From Actinomycetota bacterium (GTDB lineage Bacteria; Actinomycetota; Acidimicrobiia; Acidimicrobiales; Ilumatobacteraceae): a stretch of 44,142 nucleotides of DNA. Shown in pieces: positions 23,234 to 30,902 of the stretch (its first letter is position 1; each line of letters starts with the position of its first letter). Location: NCBI GenBank assembly GCA_030685215.1, contig JAUXQB010000324.1, positions 1 through 44,142 on the forward strand, read 5' to 3'. The notes beneath the pieces are model-generated. The model searched no databases and had not been told where the DNA came from. It was given only the letters and a program-made list of their open reading frames with translations. The position numbers and the translations under genes are program-made.

Positions 23234-24448
23234 ATGACGACGTACGCCGAGGCGGATCTTCCGCAACTGTTCCCCGGCACGGTGAACACGGCCGAGGGTG
23301 CCAGGGCGCTGTTCGCCGATGCGCGGGCGAGCGCCACCATCGGCCGCGGCGCGTTCGGGCCCATCGCCATCCACCACCACGACGTGGTGGAGCTGCTGCG
23401 CGACAAGCGGCTGCGCGGCCCGGGCATGGACTTCGCCCGCGTCTCGGGCATCCCCGAAGGCAGCCGAGCATGGAAGCGCCAGGAGCAGATCCTGCTGTTC
23501 ATGGAAGGCGACGACCACCATCGCCTGCGCCGTCTCGTGTCCAAGGCGTTCACCCCCAAGGCCGTCGAGGCGCTGCGGCCGACCACCCGCGCCACCATCG
23601 CCGGGCTGCTCGATGCCGTCATCGACGCCGGCTCCTGCGACGCGGTGCCGGCCCTCTGCGAGCCGTTCCCCATTCCGATCATCTGCGCGCTGGTCGGCAT
23701 CGAACCCGATCGGGTGGCCGACATGAGCCGGTGGGCGTCGTCCATCCTGCAGTCGCTGCGCCTCGACGCGGGTGCGTACCTGGCCGAGATCGAGCAGGCT
23801 CAGGCGGAGCTCGACGACTACCTCGACGTGCTCATCGACGAGCGTCGCGCCGCGCCACGCGACGACCTGCTGTCGAACCTGATCCTGGCCGAGGAGGAAG
23901 GCGACCGGTTGTCGCGCTCCGAGCTGCAGTCGGTGGTGGCGATGATGCTGGTGGCCGGCACCGACACCACCCGCAACCAGCTGAGCAACATGATCCACAC
24001 GTTCGCCGAGCATCCCGATCAGTGGGCACTGCTGCGCTCGCGCCCGGACCTGGTGCCGAACGCGGTGGAGGAGGCGATTCGCTGGGAGCCCGCCACCGAA
24101 GCGCTGCCGCGAGTGGCGGCCGAGCCGTTGGAGATCGGTGGCTATCACGTGGAGGCCGGCTCGATCGTGGTGCTGATGTCGATGTCGGCCAACCACGACA
24201 CTGCCGTGATGGCCGATGCCGACGTGTTCGACATCGCTCGCGAGACGCCCGCCGGTTGGCACCTGCTCACCTTCGGCGGCGGCATCCACTACTGCCTCGG
24301 CGCCAGCCTGGCGCGCCTCGAGCTCACCGAGGCTCTGGCGGAACTGTCGTCGCGGCTGCCCGGTCTGCGCCCAGCGGGTGAGGCGGTCACCAACCCGCCC
24401 GGCTCGGTGATCGCCGGCTACACCACGCTGCCCATCGCCTGGGGCTGA
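23234..24448 (+). CDS. Cytochrome P450
   Basis: The 404-residue P450 has AGTDTT (241-246), E280-x-x-R283 and haem loop FGGGIHYCLG with Cys354. FVRVSGIPEGS-like and FMEGDDHHRLRRLVSKAFTPKAVEALRP segments are typical of actinobacterial soluble P450s. The region between K helix and haem loop is shorter than in the other three P450s in the window (DVFDIARETPAGWHLLTFGGG). It has its own TTGACA promoter and a strong GAGGGGG site. Redox partners are not adjacent; the Bfd-like protein downstream belongs with bacterioferritin and is unlikely to serve it. Substrate unknown. Confidence 0.93.
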   Translation: MTTYAEADLPQLFPGTVNTAEGARALFADARASATIGRGAFGPIAIHHHDVVELLRDKRLRGPGMDFARVSGIPEGSRAWKRQEQILLFMEGDDHHRLRRLVSKAFTPKAVEALRPTTRATIAGLLDAVIDAGSCDAVPALCEPFPIPIICALVGIEPDRVADMSRWASSILQSLRLDAGAYLAEIEQAQAELDDYLDVLIDERRAAPRDDLLSNLILAEEEGDRLSRSELQSVVAMMLVAGTDTTRNQLSNMIHTFAEHPDQWALLRSRPDLVPNAVEEAIRWEPATEALPRVAAEPLEIGGYHVEAGSIVVLMSMSANHDTAVMADADVFDIARETPAGWHLLTFGGGIHYCLGASLARLELTEALAELSSRLPGLRPAGEAVTNPPGSVIAGYTTLPIAWG

Positions 24449-24458
24449 GCGGTTCGAA

Positions 24459-24526
24459 CCGAGGCTCACCTCCAGGATTCTCCCGCGCAAACCCTCGGAA
24501 GCCGCCGATCTGGAGGAAAGCCTCGG
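24459..24526 (+). other. Long two-part stem-loop between P450 and bfd
   Basis: CCGAGGCT (24459-24466) pairs with AGCCTCGG (24519-24526). After a 3x3 internal loop, CTCCAG (24470-24475) pairs with CTGGAG (24510-24515), leaving a 34-base loop. It lies after the P450 stop and before the bfd -10 box. No U tract follows, so it may be a terminator of the GC-rich actinobacterial kind, an RNA-stabilising element or a small RNA. A second palindrome, CGGTTCGAACCG, overlaps its left edge (24450-24461). Confidence 0.45.
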
Positions 24527-24568
24527 ACTGGATGGACGGCCGAGTGGCGGAACCTTTCCCGGTGTTGT

Positions 24569-24580
24569 TAAGCTCGCCTT
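24569..24580 (+). promoter_or_regulatory. Leaderless -10 box for bfd
   Basis: TAAGCT (24569-24574) ends 6 bases before ATG 24581. The surrounding TTAAG (24568-24572) and CTTA (24578-24581) give weak dyad symmetry. This is not close enough to the IdeR consensus to call an iron box. Confidence 0.45.
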
Positions 24581-24790
24581 ATGGCGATCGTCTGTCATTG
24601 CAGCGTCGTGCGTGAACGCACCATCGTGAAGGCCATCCGGCGCGGTGCCGGCACCCTTGAAGAAGTGAAGGCGGCCTGTGGCGCGGGTACCAGTTGCGGC
24701 GGTTGCCACGACGCACTGTGTCGGCTCATCGACGAGCACGCCGGCTGCGCCAGTGCCGTCAGCGTCAGCGGCAGCTTCGCCGCGCAGTAG
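24581..24790 (+). CDS. bfd: Bacterioferritin-associated ferredoxin-like (2Fe-2S) protein
   Basis: The 69-residue protein is a BFD-like domain with C5-x-C7 in IVCHCSVV and C39-x2-C42 in GTSCGGC, the four ligands of a [2Fe-2S] cluster, and the helical VRERTIVKAIRRGAGTLEEVKAACGAG between them. Bfd docks on bacterioferritin and delivers electrons to reduce and release stored ferric iron. The bfr gene starts 16 bases after its stop, supporting that role. Each gene has its own leaderless -10 box. Confidence 0.92.
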   Translation: MAIVCHCSVVRERTIVKAIRRGAGTLEEVKAACGAGTSCGGCHDALCRLIDEHAGCASAVSVSGSFAAQ

Positions 24791-24794
24791 CACC

Positions 24795-24806
24795 TAGGCT
24801 CGACCC
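24795..24806 (+). promoter_or_regulatory. Leaderless -10 box for bfr
   Basis: TAGGCT (24795-24800) sits between the bfd stop and ATG 24807, 6 bases from the latter. It suggests bfr can be transcribed independently of bfd. Confidence 0.45.
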
Positions 24807-25277
24807 ATGCGTGGAGATACCAAGGTCATCGAGATCCTCAACGATGTGCTCACAGCCGAGCTGACAGCCATCAACCAGTACTTCATCCACGCCAAGATGT
24901 GCGAGAACTGGGGCTACGAGCGCCTCGGCAGCTACATCCGCCACGAGTCCATCGACGAGATGAAGCACGCCGACATCATCATCGACCGCATCCTGTTCCT
25001 CGAGGGCGTGCCCAACATGCAGCGCCTGTACCCGGTCACCGTCGGCGAGACCGTGGTCGAGCAGTTCAGCGTCGATCTCCAACTCGAGTACGCAGCCGTC
25101 AAGCGGCTCAACGACGGCATCGCGGTGTGCGTGGCCGTCGGCGACAATGCGTCGCGGGCCCTGCTGGAAGGCATCCTCGTGTCGGAGGAGGAGCACGCCG
25201 ACTGGCTGGAGGCGCAGCTCGAGCTGGTTCGCCAGATGGGCGAGCAGAACTACCTCGCCCAGCAGATGCACGACTGA
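24807..25277 (+). CDS. bfr: Bacterioferritin
   Basis: The 156-residue protein is a full-length bacterioferritin subunit. All six ferroxidase-centre ligands are at canonical positions: Glu18, Glu51, His54, Glu94, Glu127 and His130. Met52 is present for haem binding between subunits. It begins [31 protein letters not shown], typical of the family. Twenty-four subunits form a hollow shell that oxidises ferrous iron and stores it as mineral. It is preceded by its electron donor gene bfd. ATG 24807 is set by the family N-terminus and the -10 box 6 bases upstream. Confidence 0.97.
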   Translation: MRGDTKVIEILNDVLTAELTAINQYFIHAKMCENWGYERLGSYIRHESIDEMKHADIIIDRILFLEGVPNMQRLYPVTVGETVVEQFSVDLQLEYAAVKRLNDGIAVCVAVGDNASRALLEGILVSEEEHADWLEAQLELVRQMGEQNYLAQQMHD

Positions 25278-25280
25278 CTC

Positions 25281-25294
25281 GCGCCGCGCGGCGC
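25281..25294. terminator. GC palindrome between convergent bfr and aminotransferase genes
   Basis: GCGCCGCGCGGCGC is a perfect 14-base palindrome filling the 16-bp gap between the two convergent stop codons. It can fold as GCGCC/GGCGC with a 4-base loop, and could stop transcription in both directions. There is no U tract. Confidence 0.4.
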
Positions 25295-27024
25295 TAGAGC
25301 GACACGGCCGGCAGGTCGAACCAGCGCAGGTGCTCGAACTCTGCCGACAGCGATCCTTCGGAGGGTTCGCTGTGGTCCCACTCGGGGGTGGCCGCGAAGC
25401 GTTCGCGTGCGGCGGTGAGGTACTCGGCGAGTGCCTCCTCCGGCGCGCGTGCCACGTCGAGCGGCGGCCGTTGCAGTTCGCCCGTCGCCGGGTCGTACGA
25501 CAGCTGCGACAACCGCAGCGGCGGCTCGACCGGGCCGGAGTGGTGTCGCCAGAGACCGGTGGTGGGGTTGAACCGGTACTCGGGCAGCAGCTTCCAGCCG
25601 TGCTCGGCCACCAGATCGACGGCGCTCACCAGGTACTGGAACACGGCCTCGGAGATGAAGTAGTTGAAGCTCACGCGGGTCCAGCCGGGTTTGATGCCCT
25701 CGCAGCCGTGCGTGATCTCGTGTTCGAACTCGTGCGACCGCTCGATGTCGATGCCCAGCAGGCGATGTCCGTACGGCCCCGCGCACGAGCAGCCGCCGCG
25801 CGACTGGATGCCGAACAGGTCGCTGAGCAGCGCGACCACGAAGTTGTGGTGCAGGTAGCGGCCGCCGGGACGGCGCACCACGAACGACAGGATGGACAGC
25901 CGCTCGGAAGTGGTGTTGCCGAGCACCTGCATCGCCGGGTTCGCCGCCCAGGTGTCGACTGCCCGACGCCAGTACGACTCTTCGCGTGCCTTGATGGTGG
26001 CGACGCCGACAGCCTGCTTGAGCTGGAACACCATGCCGGCGCGGATGCTCTCGACGATGGCGGGCGTGCCGCCCTCTTCGCGGTGCACCGGGTCGTCGAG
26101 GTAGCGGTGCTCGGTGGGGTTCACGTAGGCGACCGTGCCGCCGCCGACCACGTCGGGCACTCGGTTGGTGAGCAGCTCGCGGCGCACCACCAGCACGCCC
26201 GGCGTGCCGGGACCGCCGACGAACTTGTGCGGGCTGATGAACACGGCGTCCTTGCGGGCGAGCGGGTGGTCGGCGCACTGTGGGTACATCTCGATGGCCA
26301 TGTACGGCGCCGCGCACGCGAAGTCCCAGAACGAGAGCGCGCCATGTGTGTGCAGCAGGTGCGCGATGTCGCACGTGTTCGACACGATGCCGGTGACGTT
26401 GCTGGCGGCGGAGAACGAGCCGATCTTCAGCGGCCGGTCGGCGTAGCGGACGAGCTCGCGCTCGAGCGCCACCAGGTCGATGTGGCCGTCGGCGTCTTCG
26501 GGGATGGTGACCACGTCGGCGATGGACTCACGCCACGGCACCTCGTTGGAGTGGTGCTCGAACGGGCCGACGAAGACGACCGGTCGTTCGTCGGCGGGGA
26601 TGTGTTGCGACAGGTGATAGCGGTCGTCGAGGTCGGCGGGCAGCCGCAGGTTCATGATGCCGATGAGCTTGTCGATGGCGCCGGTGGAGCCGGAGCCACA
26701 GAAGATGACGCACGTGTCGTCGTTGCCGCCCACCGCGTCGCGGATGATGCGGCGCGAGTCTTCGCGGAGGCGGGTGGTCTGCAGTCCGGTGCCCGACGAC
26801 TCGGTGTGCGTGTTGGCGTAGCGGGGGAGCACCTCTTCGCGGATGAAGTCCTCGATGAACGTGAGCGCGCGGCCCGACGCGGTGTAGTCGGCGTACGTGA
26901 TGCGATGCGGCCCGTACGGGCCGTCCATCACCTGGTCGTCGCCGATGACGCTCTCCCGGATGCGGCGCAGCAGCGGGGTCTCGTCGACGATCTGGCTCAC
27001 ACTCTCGATGACGCGCTCACTCAC
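25294..27024 (-). CDS. Class V aminotransferase-fold PLP enzyme (cysteine desulfurase-like)
   Basis: The 576-residue protein has a class V aminotransferase core (about 40-420). TYADYTASGRALTFIEDFI, IFCGSGSTGAIDKLI for phosphate binding, SFWDFACAAPY with Asp234, and FISPHKFVGGPGTPGVLVVRR with Lys267 as the probable PLP lysine are all visible. A C-terminal extension of about 150 residues, unlike standard NifS/SufS (about 400 residues), has no motif I recognise. A Cys-rich SRGGCSCAGPYGHRLLG (SGGACSSG-like) replaces the usual desulfurase active loop. It may be a desulfurase, lyase or epimerase-type enzyme; the class is safe, the reaction not. GTG 27024 follows TAGGTT by 6 bases. Confidence 0.85.
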   Translation of the reverse strand: MSERVIESVSQIVDETPLLRRIRESVIGDDQVMDGPYGPHRITYADYTASGRALTFIEDFIREEVLPRYANTHTESSGTGLQTTRLREDSRRIIRDAVGGNDDTCVIFCGSGSTGAIDKLIGIMNLRLPADLDDRYHLSQHIPADERPVVFVGPFEHHSNEVPWRESIADVVTIPEDADGHIDLVALERELVRYADRPLKIGSFSAASNVTGIVSNTCDIAHLLHTHGALSFWDFACAAPYMAIEMYPQCADHPLARKDAVFISPHKFVGGPGTPGVLVVRRELLTNRVPDVVGGGTVAYVNPTEHRYLDDPVHREEGGTPAIVESIRAGMVFQLKQAVGVATIKAREESYWRRAVDTWAANPAMQVLGNTTSERLSILSFVVRRPGGRYLHHNFVVALLSDLFGIQSRGGCSCAGPYGHRLLGIDIERSHEFEHEITHGCEGIKPGWTRVSFNYFISEAVFQYLVSAVDLVAEHGWKLLPEYRFNPTTGLWRHHSGPVEPPLRLSQLSYDPATGELQRPPLDVARAPEEALAEYLTAARERFAATPEWDHSEPSEGSLSAEFEHLRWFDLPAVSL

Positions 27025-27036
27025 GACTGCAACCTA
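27025..27036 (-). promoter_or_regulatory. Leaderless -10 box for the class V aminotransferase gene
   Basis: TAGGTT on the reverse strand (27036-27031) is followed by 6 bases and GTG 27024, which selects this GTG as the start. Confidence 0.5.
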
Positions 27037-27072
27037 ACCGCTGGGCGTTGTCGTCACCCTGGCCCCAGAGAG

Positions 27073-27131
27073 TTGACACTCACGCTGACAATATCGTAGC
27101 CTCGCGGTCGCGAACAGGGGAGCAGCGGGTC
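27073..27131 (+). promoter_or_regulatory. Arylsulfatase promoter and ribosome site
   Basis: TTGACA (27073-27078) and TAGCCT (27097-27102) are spaced by 18 bases, a good housekeeping-type promoter. A leader of about 23 bases follows, with AGGGGAGC as ribosome site before ATG 27132. Confidence 0.6.
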
Positions 27132-29393
27132 ATGCGCAGTGAACGTTTCGAAGGCACCATCGGCCGCACCTTGGCCGACAGCGAACCGTGGTACGACGAG
27201 CTGCCCGCTCCACCCGACGGAGCCCCCAACGTGGTGCTCGTGCTGCTCGACGACGTGGGCTTCGCACAGTTCGGCTGCTACGGCTCCGACATCGACACAC
27301 CGCACATCGATGCGCTCGCAGCGGGCGGGGTGCAGTTCACCAACTTCCACGTCACGCCGCTGTGCTCGCCCACGCGCGCCGCGCTGCTCACCGGCCGCGG
27401 CCAGCACATGGCCGGCATGCGCAGCGTGTCGAACTTCCGCTCCGGCTTCCCCAGCCTGCTCGGACATGTCTCCACCAAGACCGCCACCGTCGCCGAGGTG
27501 CTGCGCGACCAGGGCTACGCCACGTTCGCCGTCGGCAAGTGGCACCTCGCGCCGATGGAGGAGTGCTCGGCGGCCGGGCCGTTCGACCAGTGGCCGCTCG
27601 GCCGCGGCTTCGACCGCTTCTACGGCTTCCTCGACGGCGAGACCGACCAGTTCCACCCGGAGCTGGTGTGCGACAACCACATCATCGAGCCACCGGCCTC
27701 CGCCGCCGACGGCTACCACGTGTCGGAAGACCTCGTCGACCAGTTGCTGAAGATGGTCGCCGACTCGAAGGGCGTGCGGCCCGACAAGCCGTTCTTCAGC
27801 TACGTCGCGTTCGGTGCGTGCCACGCGCCGCACCAGGCGCCGCCCGCGTACATGGAGAAGTACCGCGGTCGCTACGACGAGGGTTGGGACGTCACCCGCC
27901 AGCGGTGGTTCGAGAAGCAGCTCGCCACGGGCGTCGTCCCTGAGGGCACGCAACTCGCGCCGAGAAACCCGGGCGTGCAGGCGTGGGCCGACCTTCCCGA
28001 CAACGAGCGCCGGTTGGGGTGCCGCCTGCAGGAGGCGTTCGCCGCGTTCCTCGACCACACCGACGACCAGATCGGTCGCCTCGTCGACGGGCTGCGCGCG
28101 ATGGGCCAGCTCGACAACACGCTGTTCGTGCTGATGACCGACAACGGCGCCAGCCAGGAGGGCGGCCCGTTCGGTGTGATGCACGAGATGAAGTTCTTCA
28201 ACCTCATCCTGGAGACCCCCGACGAAGCCATCGATCGCATCGACGACATCGGTGGGCCGCACAGCCACACGAACTACCCGTGGGGGTGGGCGCAGTGCGG
28301 CAACTCACCGTTCAAGTGGTACAAGCAGAACACGCACGAGGGTGGTGTGCACGTGCCGCTCATCGTGCACTGGCCGCAGGGCGTCGCCGCCGACCAGCGC
28401 GGCACGAAGCGCACGCAGTTCGCGTTCGCCGCCGACGTGGTGGCCACCGTGTACGACCTGCTCGGCGTCGAGCCACCCGCCACCTATCGAGGAGTGCCGC
28501 AGAAGCCGGTCACCGGCCACTCGTTCGCGACCGTGCTCGCCGATCCTGGCGCGCCCGCCACCAACACGCTGCAGTACTTCGAGAACGCGGGCAGCCGTGC
28601 TCTGGTGCGCGACGGCTGGAAGGCGGTGTGCAAGCACGACAAGGACGCCGACTACGACACCGAGCAGTGGGAGCTCTACCACCTCGCCGTCGACGTGTCG
28701 GAGTGCAACGACCTCGCAGCCGAGATGCCCGACACGCTGCAGCAGCTGATCGACCTGTGGTGGCAGGAGGCCGCAGTGCACGAGGTGCTGCCGCTCGACG
28801 ACCGCGGCATCGAGTTGTTCGGCGTGCGCCATCGGCCGCACTCGCCACACCCGGAGAGCCGTCGCTACGTGTACCGGCCGCCGATGTCGCCGATGCCGGG
28901 CCAGGCCTCCGCCTCCGTCGGTGGGCGCAACTTCGACCTCACCGCACGCGTCACGCGCGCCGCCGGCGACGCCGGTGTGCTCTACGCCACCGGCACCGAG
29001 AACTCGGGCTTCTCGCTGTTCGTGCAGAACGACCGGCTGGTGTTCGACTACAACGCGTTCGACGAGCACACGGTCATCGAGTCGTCGGCACCGGTGCCGG
29101 AGGGCACCACCGAGCTCGCGGTGAAGGTGCGCCGCCACGCGGGCCGGCTCGGCTCGGCCACCATCGAGATCGACGGCGAGGAGGTGGGCGGTGCCGAGCT
29201 GCCGTTGCTGATGCGCATGATCTCGTCGGTGGGTCCGAGCGTCGGCTACGACCACGGTTCGCCGGTGTCCGCGCGCTACGCCGCACCGTTCGCGTTCACC
29301 GGCACGTTGCACGAGGTGGTCATCCAGGCCAGCCCGGAGAAGTACGGCGACAGCGAGGCCGCCGGCTACGCCACCGAGATGGGCCGTCAATAG
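27132..29393 (+). CDS. Arylsulfatase (type I, formylglycine-dependent sulfatase)
   Basis: The 753-residue protein is a type I sulfatase. The metal site starts VVLVLLDDVGFAQFGCYGSDIDTPHIDALAAGG (Asp40-Asp41), the active-site C78-S-P-T-R82 lies in CSPTRAALLTGRGQHMAGM, and VGKWHLAP and TDNGASQEGGPFG follow. Cys78 must be converted to formylglycine by a separate maturase, which is not in the window. The C-terminal about 160 residues (RNFDLTARVTRAAGDAGVLYATGTENSGFSLFVQNDRLVFDYNAF) look like a beta-sandwich, as in Pseudomonas-type arylsulfatases. No signal peptide is visible, so a cytoplasmic enzyme scavenging sulfate from aryl or alkyl sulfates is likely. It has its own promoter. Confidence 0.94.
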   Translation: MRSERFEGTIGRTLADSEPWYDELPAPPDGAPNVVLVLLDDVGFAQFGCYGSDIDTPHIDALAAGGVQFTNFHVTPLCSPTRAALLTGRGQHMAGMRSVSNFRSGFPSLLGHVSTKTATVAEVLRDQGYATFAVGKWHLAPMEECSAAGPFDQWPLGRGFDRFYGFLDGETDQFHPELVCDNHIIEPPASAADGYHVSEDLVDQLLKMVADSKGVRPDKPFFSYVAFGACHAPHQAPPAYMEKYRGRYDEGWDVTRQRWFEKQLATGVVPEGTQLAPRNPGVQAWADLPDNERRLGCRLQEAFAAFLDHTDDQIGRLVDGLRAMGQLDNTLFVLMTDNGASQEGGPFGVMHEMKFFNLILETPDEAIDRIDDIGGPHSHTNYPWGWAQCGNSPFKWYKQNTHEGGVHVPLIVHWPQGVAADQRGTKRTQFAFAADVVATVYDLLGVEPPATYRGVPQKPVTGHSFATVLADPGAPATNTLQYFENAGSRALVRDGWKAVCKHDKDADYDTEQWELYHLAVDVSECNDLAAEMPDTLQQLIDLWWQEAAVHEVLPLDDRGIELFGVRHRPHSPHPESRRYVYRPPMSPMPGQASASVGGRNFDLTARVTRAAGDAGVLYATGTENSGFSLFVQNDRLVFDYNAFDEHTVIESSAPVPEGTTELAVKVRRHAGRLGSATIEIDGEEVGGAELPLLMRMISSVGPSVGYDHGSPVSARYAAPFAFTGTLHEVVIQASPEKYGDSEAAGYATEMGRQ

Positions 29394-29401
29394 TCAGCTG
29401 G

Positions 29402-29407
29402 TAGCCT
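29402..29407 (+). promoter_or_regulatory. -10 box of tRNA-Gly
   Basis: TAGCCT lies 13 bases before the tRNA 5' end, and only 9 bases after the arylsulfatase stop. No good -35 is visible. Confidence 0.35.
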
Positions 29408-29420
29408 CGATCCCGAACAC

Positions 29421-29492
29421 GCGGGCGTAGCTCAATGGCTAGAGCGCCGTCCTTCCAAGTCGGATATGCGGTTTCGATTACCGTCGCCCGCT
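29421..29492 (+). tRNA. tRNA-Gly (anticodon TCC), with irregular stems
   Basis: A 72-base cloverleaf: acceptor GCGGGCG (29421-29427) with CGCCCGC (29485-29491), D stem GCTC/GAGC with loop AATGGCTA, and anticodon loop CTTCCAA (29452-29458) giving TCC, then the T arm. Discriminator T, and no encoded CCA. Two irregularities stand out. The anticodon stem CCGTC/GTCGG has a T-T mismatch. The T stem GCGGT/ACCGT has T-A at the position (53-61) that is almost always G-C. It may still be functional, or be a decaying copy. It precedes a strong hairpin. Confidence 0.9.
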
Positions 29493-29501
29493 CGTGGTGC
29501 A

Positions 29502-29527
29502 GAGACCCGGCCGCATGGCCGGGTCTC
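29502..29527 (+). terminator. Strong hairpin after tRNA-Gly
   Basis: GAGACCCGGCC (29502-29512) and GGCCGGGTCTC (29517-29527) form a perfect 11-bp stem with a GCAT loop, 10 bases after the tRNA. No U run follows, which is usual for GC-rich actinobacterial terminators. Confidence 0.7.
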
Positions 29528-29658
29528 GCCGCGCCGGGGCGCTCATCAAAGTTCGGATCCGGCCTCAGTTCCCGGGTCCACGATGCCGATGACGTGGCGG
29601 CGCTCACGCGACGGTTCGGCTCATGCTGCCGTTCGCACCACTTCAGGAGGCAGACACG

Positions 29659-30708
29659 ATGCAGTTCACACGAGGTTCGGGAAATGGGATGATCCGCTCG
29701 CGATGGGCAGCGGTGGGCGCTGCGGTCGCAGTGTCGATCGGCGCGGGCGGTCTGTTCGTGGCCTCGGCCGCGCCGAGCCCTGCCGCGAGCTTCGTCGCGG
29801 TCACGCCCGTGAGGTTGGTCGACACCCGTGACGACCTCGGACTGGAGGGCGCGCTCGTGTCGATGCAGGCCGAGACCGTCCAGATCACCGGAACGGTCGA
29901 CACGCTCGGTGGTCCCGCGATCGTGGTGCCCGAGGGTGCGACGGCCCTCGTGGCCAACGTCACCGCCGTGTCGCCCAGCGCCGCCGGGTTCCTCAGCGTG
30001 CGCCCCGGCGACGTCGTCGGCGACCCCTCCACCTCCTCGCTGAACTTCCTCGGGCAGCAGACCGCCCCCAACTCGGTCACGGTGCAGCTGCCGGCCGACG
30101 GCGACATCGACGTCTTCTACCGCGCTGCCGGCGGTACCACCACCGACACCGTGCACCTGGTGCTCGACGTGGTCGGCTACTACGTCGAGGGTGGCTCCGG
30201 CGAGCAGGGTCCGGAGGGTCCGGAAGGCCCAGAGGGTCCTGAGGGTCCAGCGGGCCCGCAGGGTGATCCGGGTGCCGACGGCAGCGTGCTCGCGGCACAG
30301 TTCTTCGCACAGTCACCGCCCGACAACGCGGCCACGATCGCTCCCGGCGCTGATGTCGAGTTCCCGCAGGACGGGCCGACCACCGCGTCGGGCACCGTGG
30401 TACGGCTCGGCGCGAGCTCGTTCGCGTTGACCGAGATCGGCGTCTATCGGGTCTCGTTCCAGGTGCCGATCACCGAAGCCGGCCAGCTGGTCGTCACGAT
30501 CGACGGCATCGAGGTCGCGTCCACCGTCACCGGCCGATTCACCGGCACCACGCCGATCATCGGCACCGTGCTGGTGGAGACCGTGGACGCCAACTCCGTG
30601 CTCACACTGCGCAACCCGGCCGACAGCTCGTTCGCGCTCGAGGTCACACCGATGTCGGGTGGAAACTCCTCGTCGTCGGCCACGCTGCTGATCGAGCTCA
30701 TCGGCTGA
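29659..30708 (+). CDS. Secreted collagen-like protein with C1q/BclA-type C-terminal domain
   Basis: The 349-residue protein starts at ATG 29659, with AGGAGG 8 bases before it. A signal peptide covers about residues 1-43 (AAVGAAVAVSIGAGGLFVASAAPSPAASF). Residues about 44-178 form a domain beginning FVAVTPVRLVDTRDDLGL, common in secreted Acidimicrobiia proteins. Residues about 181-209 are a collagen-like Gly-x-y stretch, mostly GPE/GPA/GDP triplets. Residues 210-349 (AQFFAQSPPDNAATIAPGADVEFPQDG, FALTEIGVYRVSFQVPI, LTLRNPADSSFALEV) resemble the trimeric jelly-roll of BclA, C1q and phage-fibre tips. A trimeric surface or exported fibre that binds other cells or polymers is a reasonable expectation. 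It lacks a cell-wall sorting motif. Confidence 0.88.
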   Translation: MQFTRGSGNGMIRSRWAAVGAAVAVSIGAGGLFVASAAPSPAASFVAVTPVRLVDTRDDLGLEGALVSMQAETVQITGTVDTLGGPAIVVPEGATALVANVTAVSPSAAGFLSVRPGDVVGDPSTSSLNFLGQQTAPNSVTVQLPADGDIDVFYRAAGGTTTDTVHLVLDVVGYYVEGGSGEQGPEGPEGPEGPEGPAGPQGDPGADGSVLAAQFFAQSPPDNAATIAPGADVEFPQDGPTTASGTVVRLGASSFALTEIGVYRVSFQVPITEAGQLVVTIDGIEVASTVTGRFTGTTPIIGTVLVETVDANSVLTLRNPADSSFALEVTPMSGGNSSSSATLLIELIG

Positions 30709-30770
30709 CCGTCGGCGCCGCCAGTGGTCGACCGCCGGTCATCCTCGGGCGCGGCACCGAAGGTGCCCCA

Positions 30771-30830
30771 TCTACTTCTCTCGGACCGGTGACAACTGTG
30801 GCTGCGCGCCCGCGCAACCAAAGTGGCTCT
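30771..30830. repeat. Imperfect 60-bp repeat, copy 1
   Basis: It starts TCTACTTCTCTCGGA and matches 31056-31115 without gaps over 60 bases, at about 80% or more by eye. Similarity extends at lower level about 40 bases to the left. It contains a hairpin, GGCTGCGC/GCGCAACC with a 4-base loop (30800-30819, one mismatch). Confidence 0.7.
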
Positions 30831-30902
30831 CCTCTCGTGTGTGTGGGTGACCGGCGGTAGCCGTCGGGTGCGGCGCACCATTGGCTGCAGAGTTCTCTCA
30901 GC

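Noticed and set aside
21702-23237. 511-codon forward open frame
   Set aside because: Antisense to the MFS gene; composition is His/Gln/Arg-rich shadow.
24568-24581. IdeR iron box before bfd
   Set aside because: Only a 4-5 bp dyad (TTAAG/CTTA) is present, too far from the 19-bp IdeR consensus; better explained by the -10 hexamer TAAGCT.
25147-27099. 650-codon forward open frame
   Set aside because: Antisense to the class V aminotransferase gene, which has clear PLP motifs; the shadow shows none.
29502-29527. Attachment site or integrated element at tRNA-Gly
   Set aside because: No integrase or duplicated tRNA 3' end is present; the hairpin is explained as a terminator.
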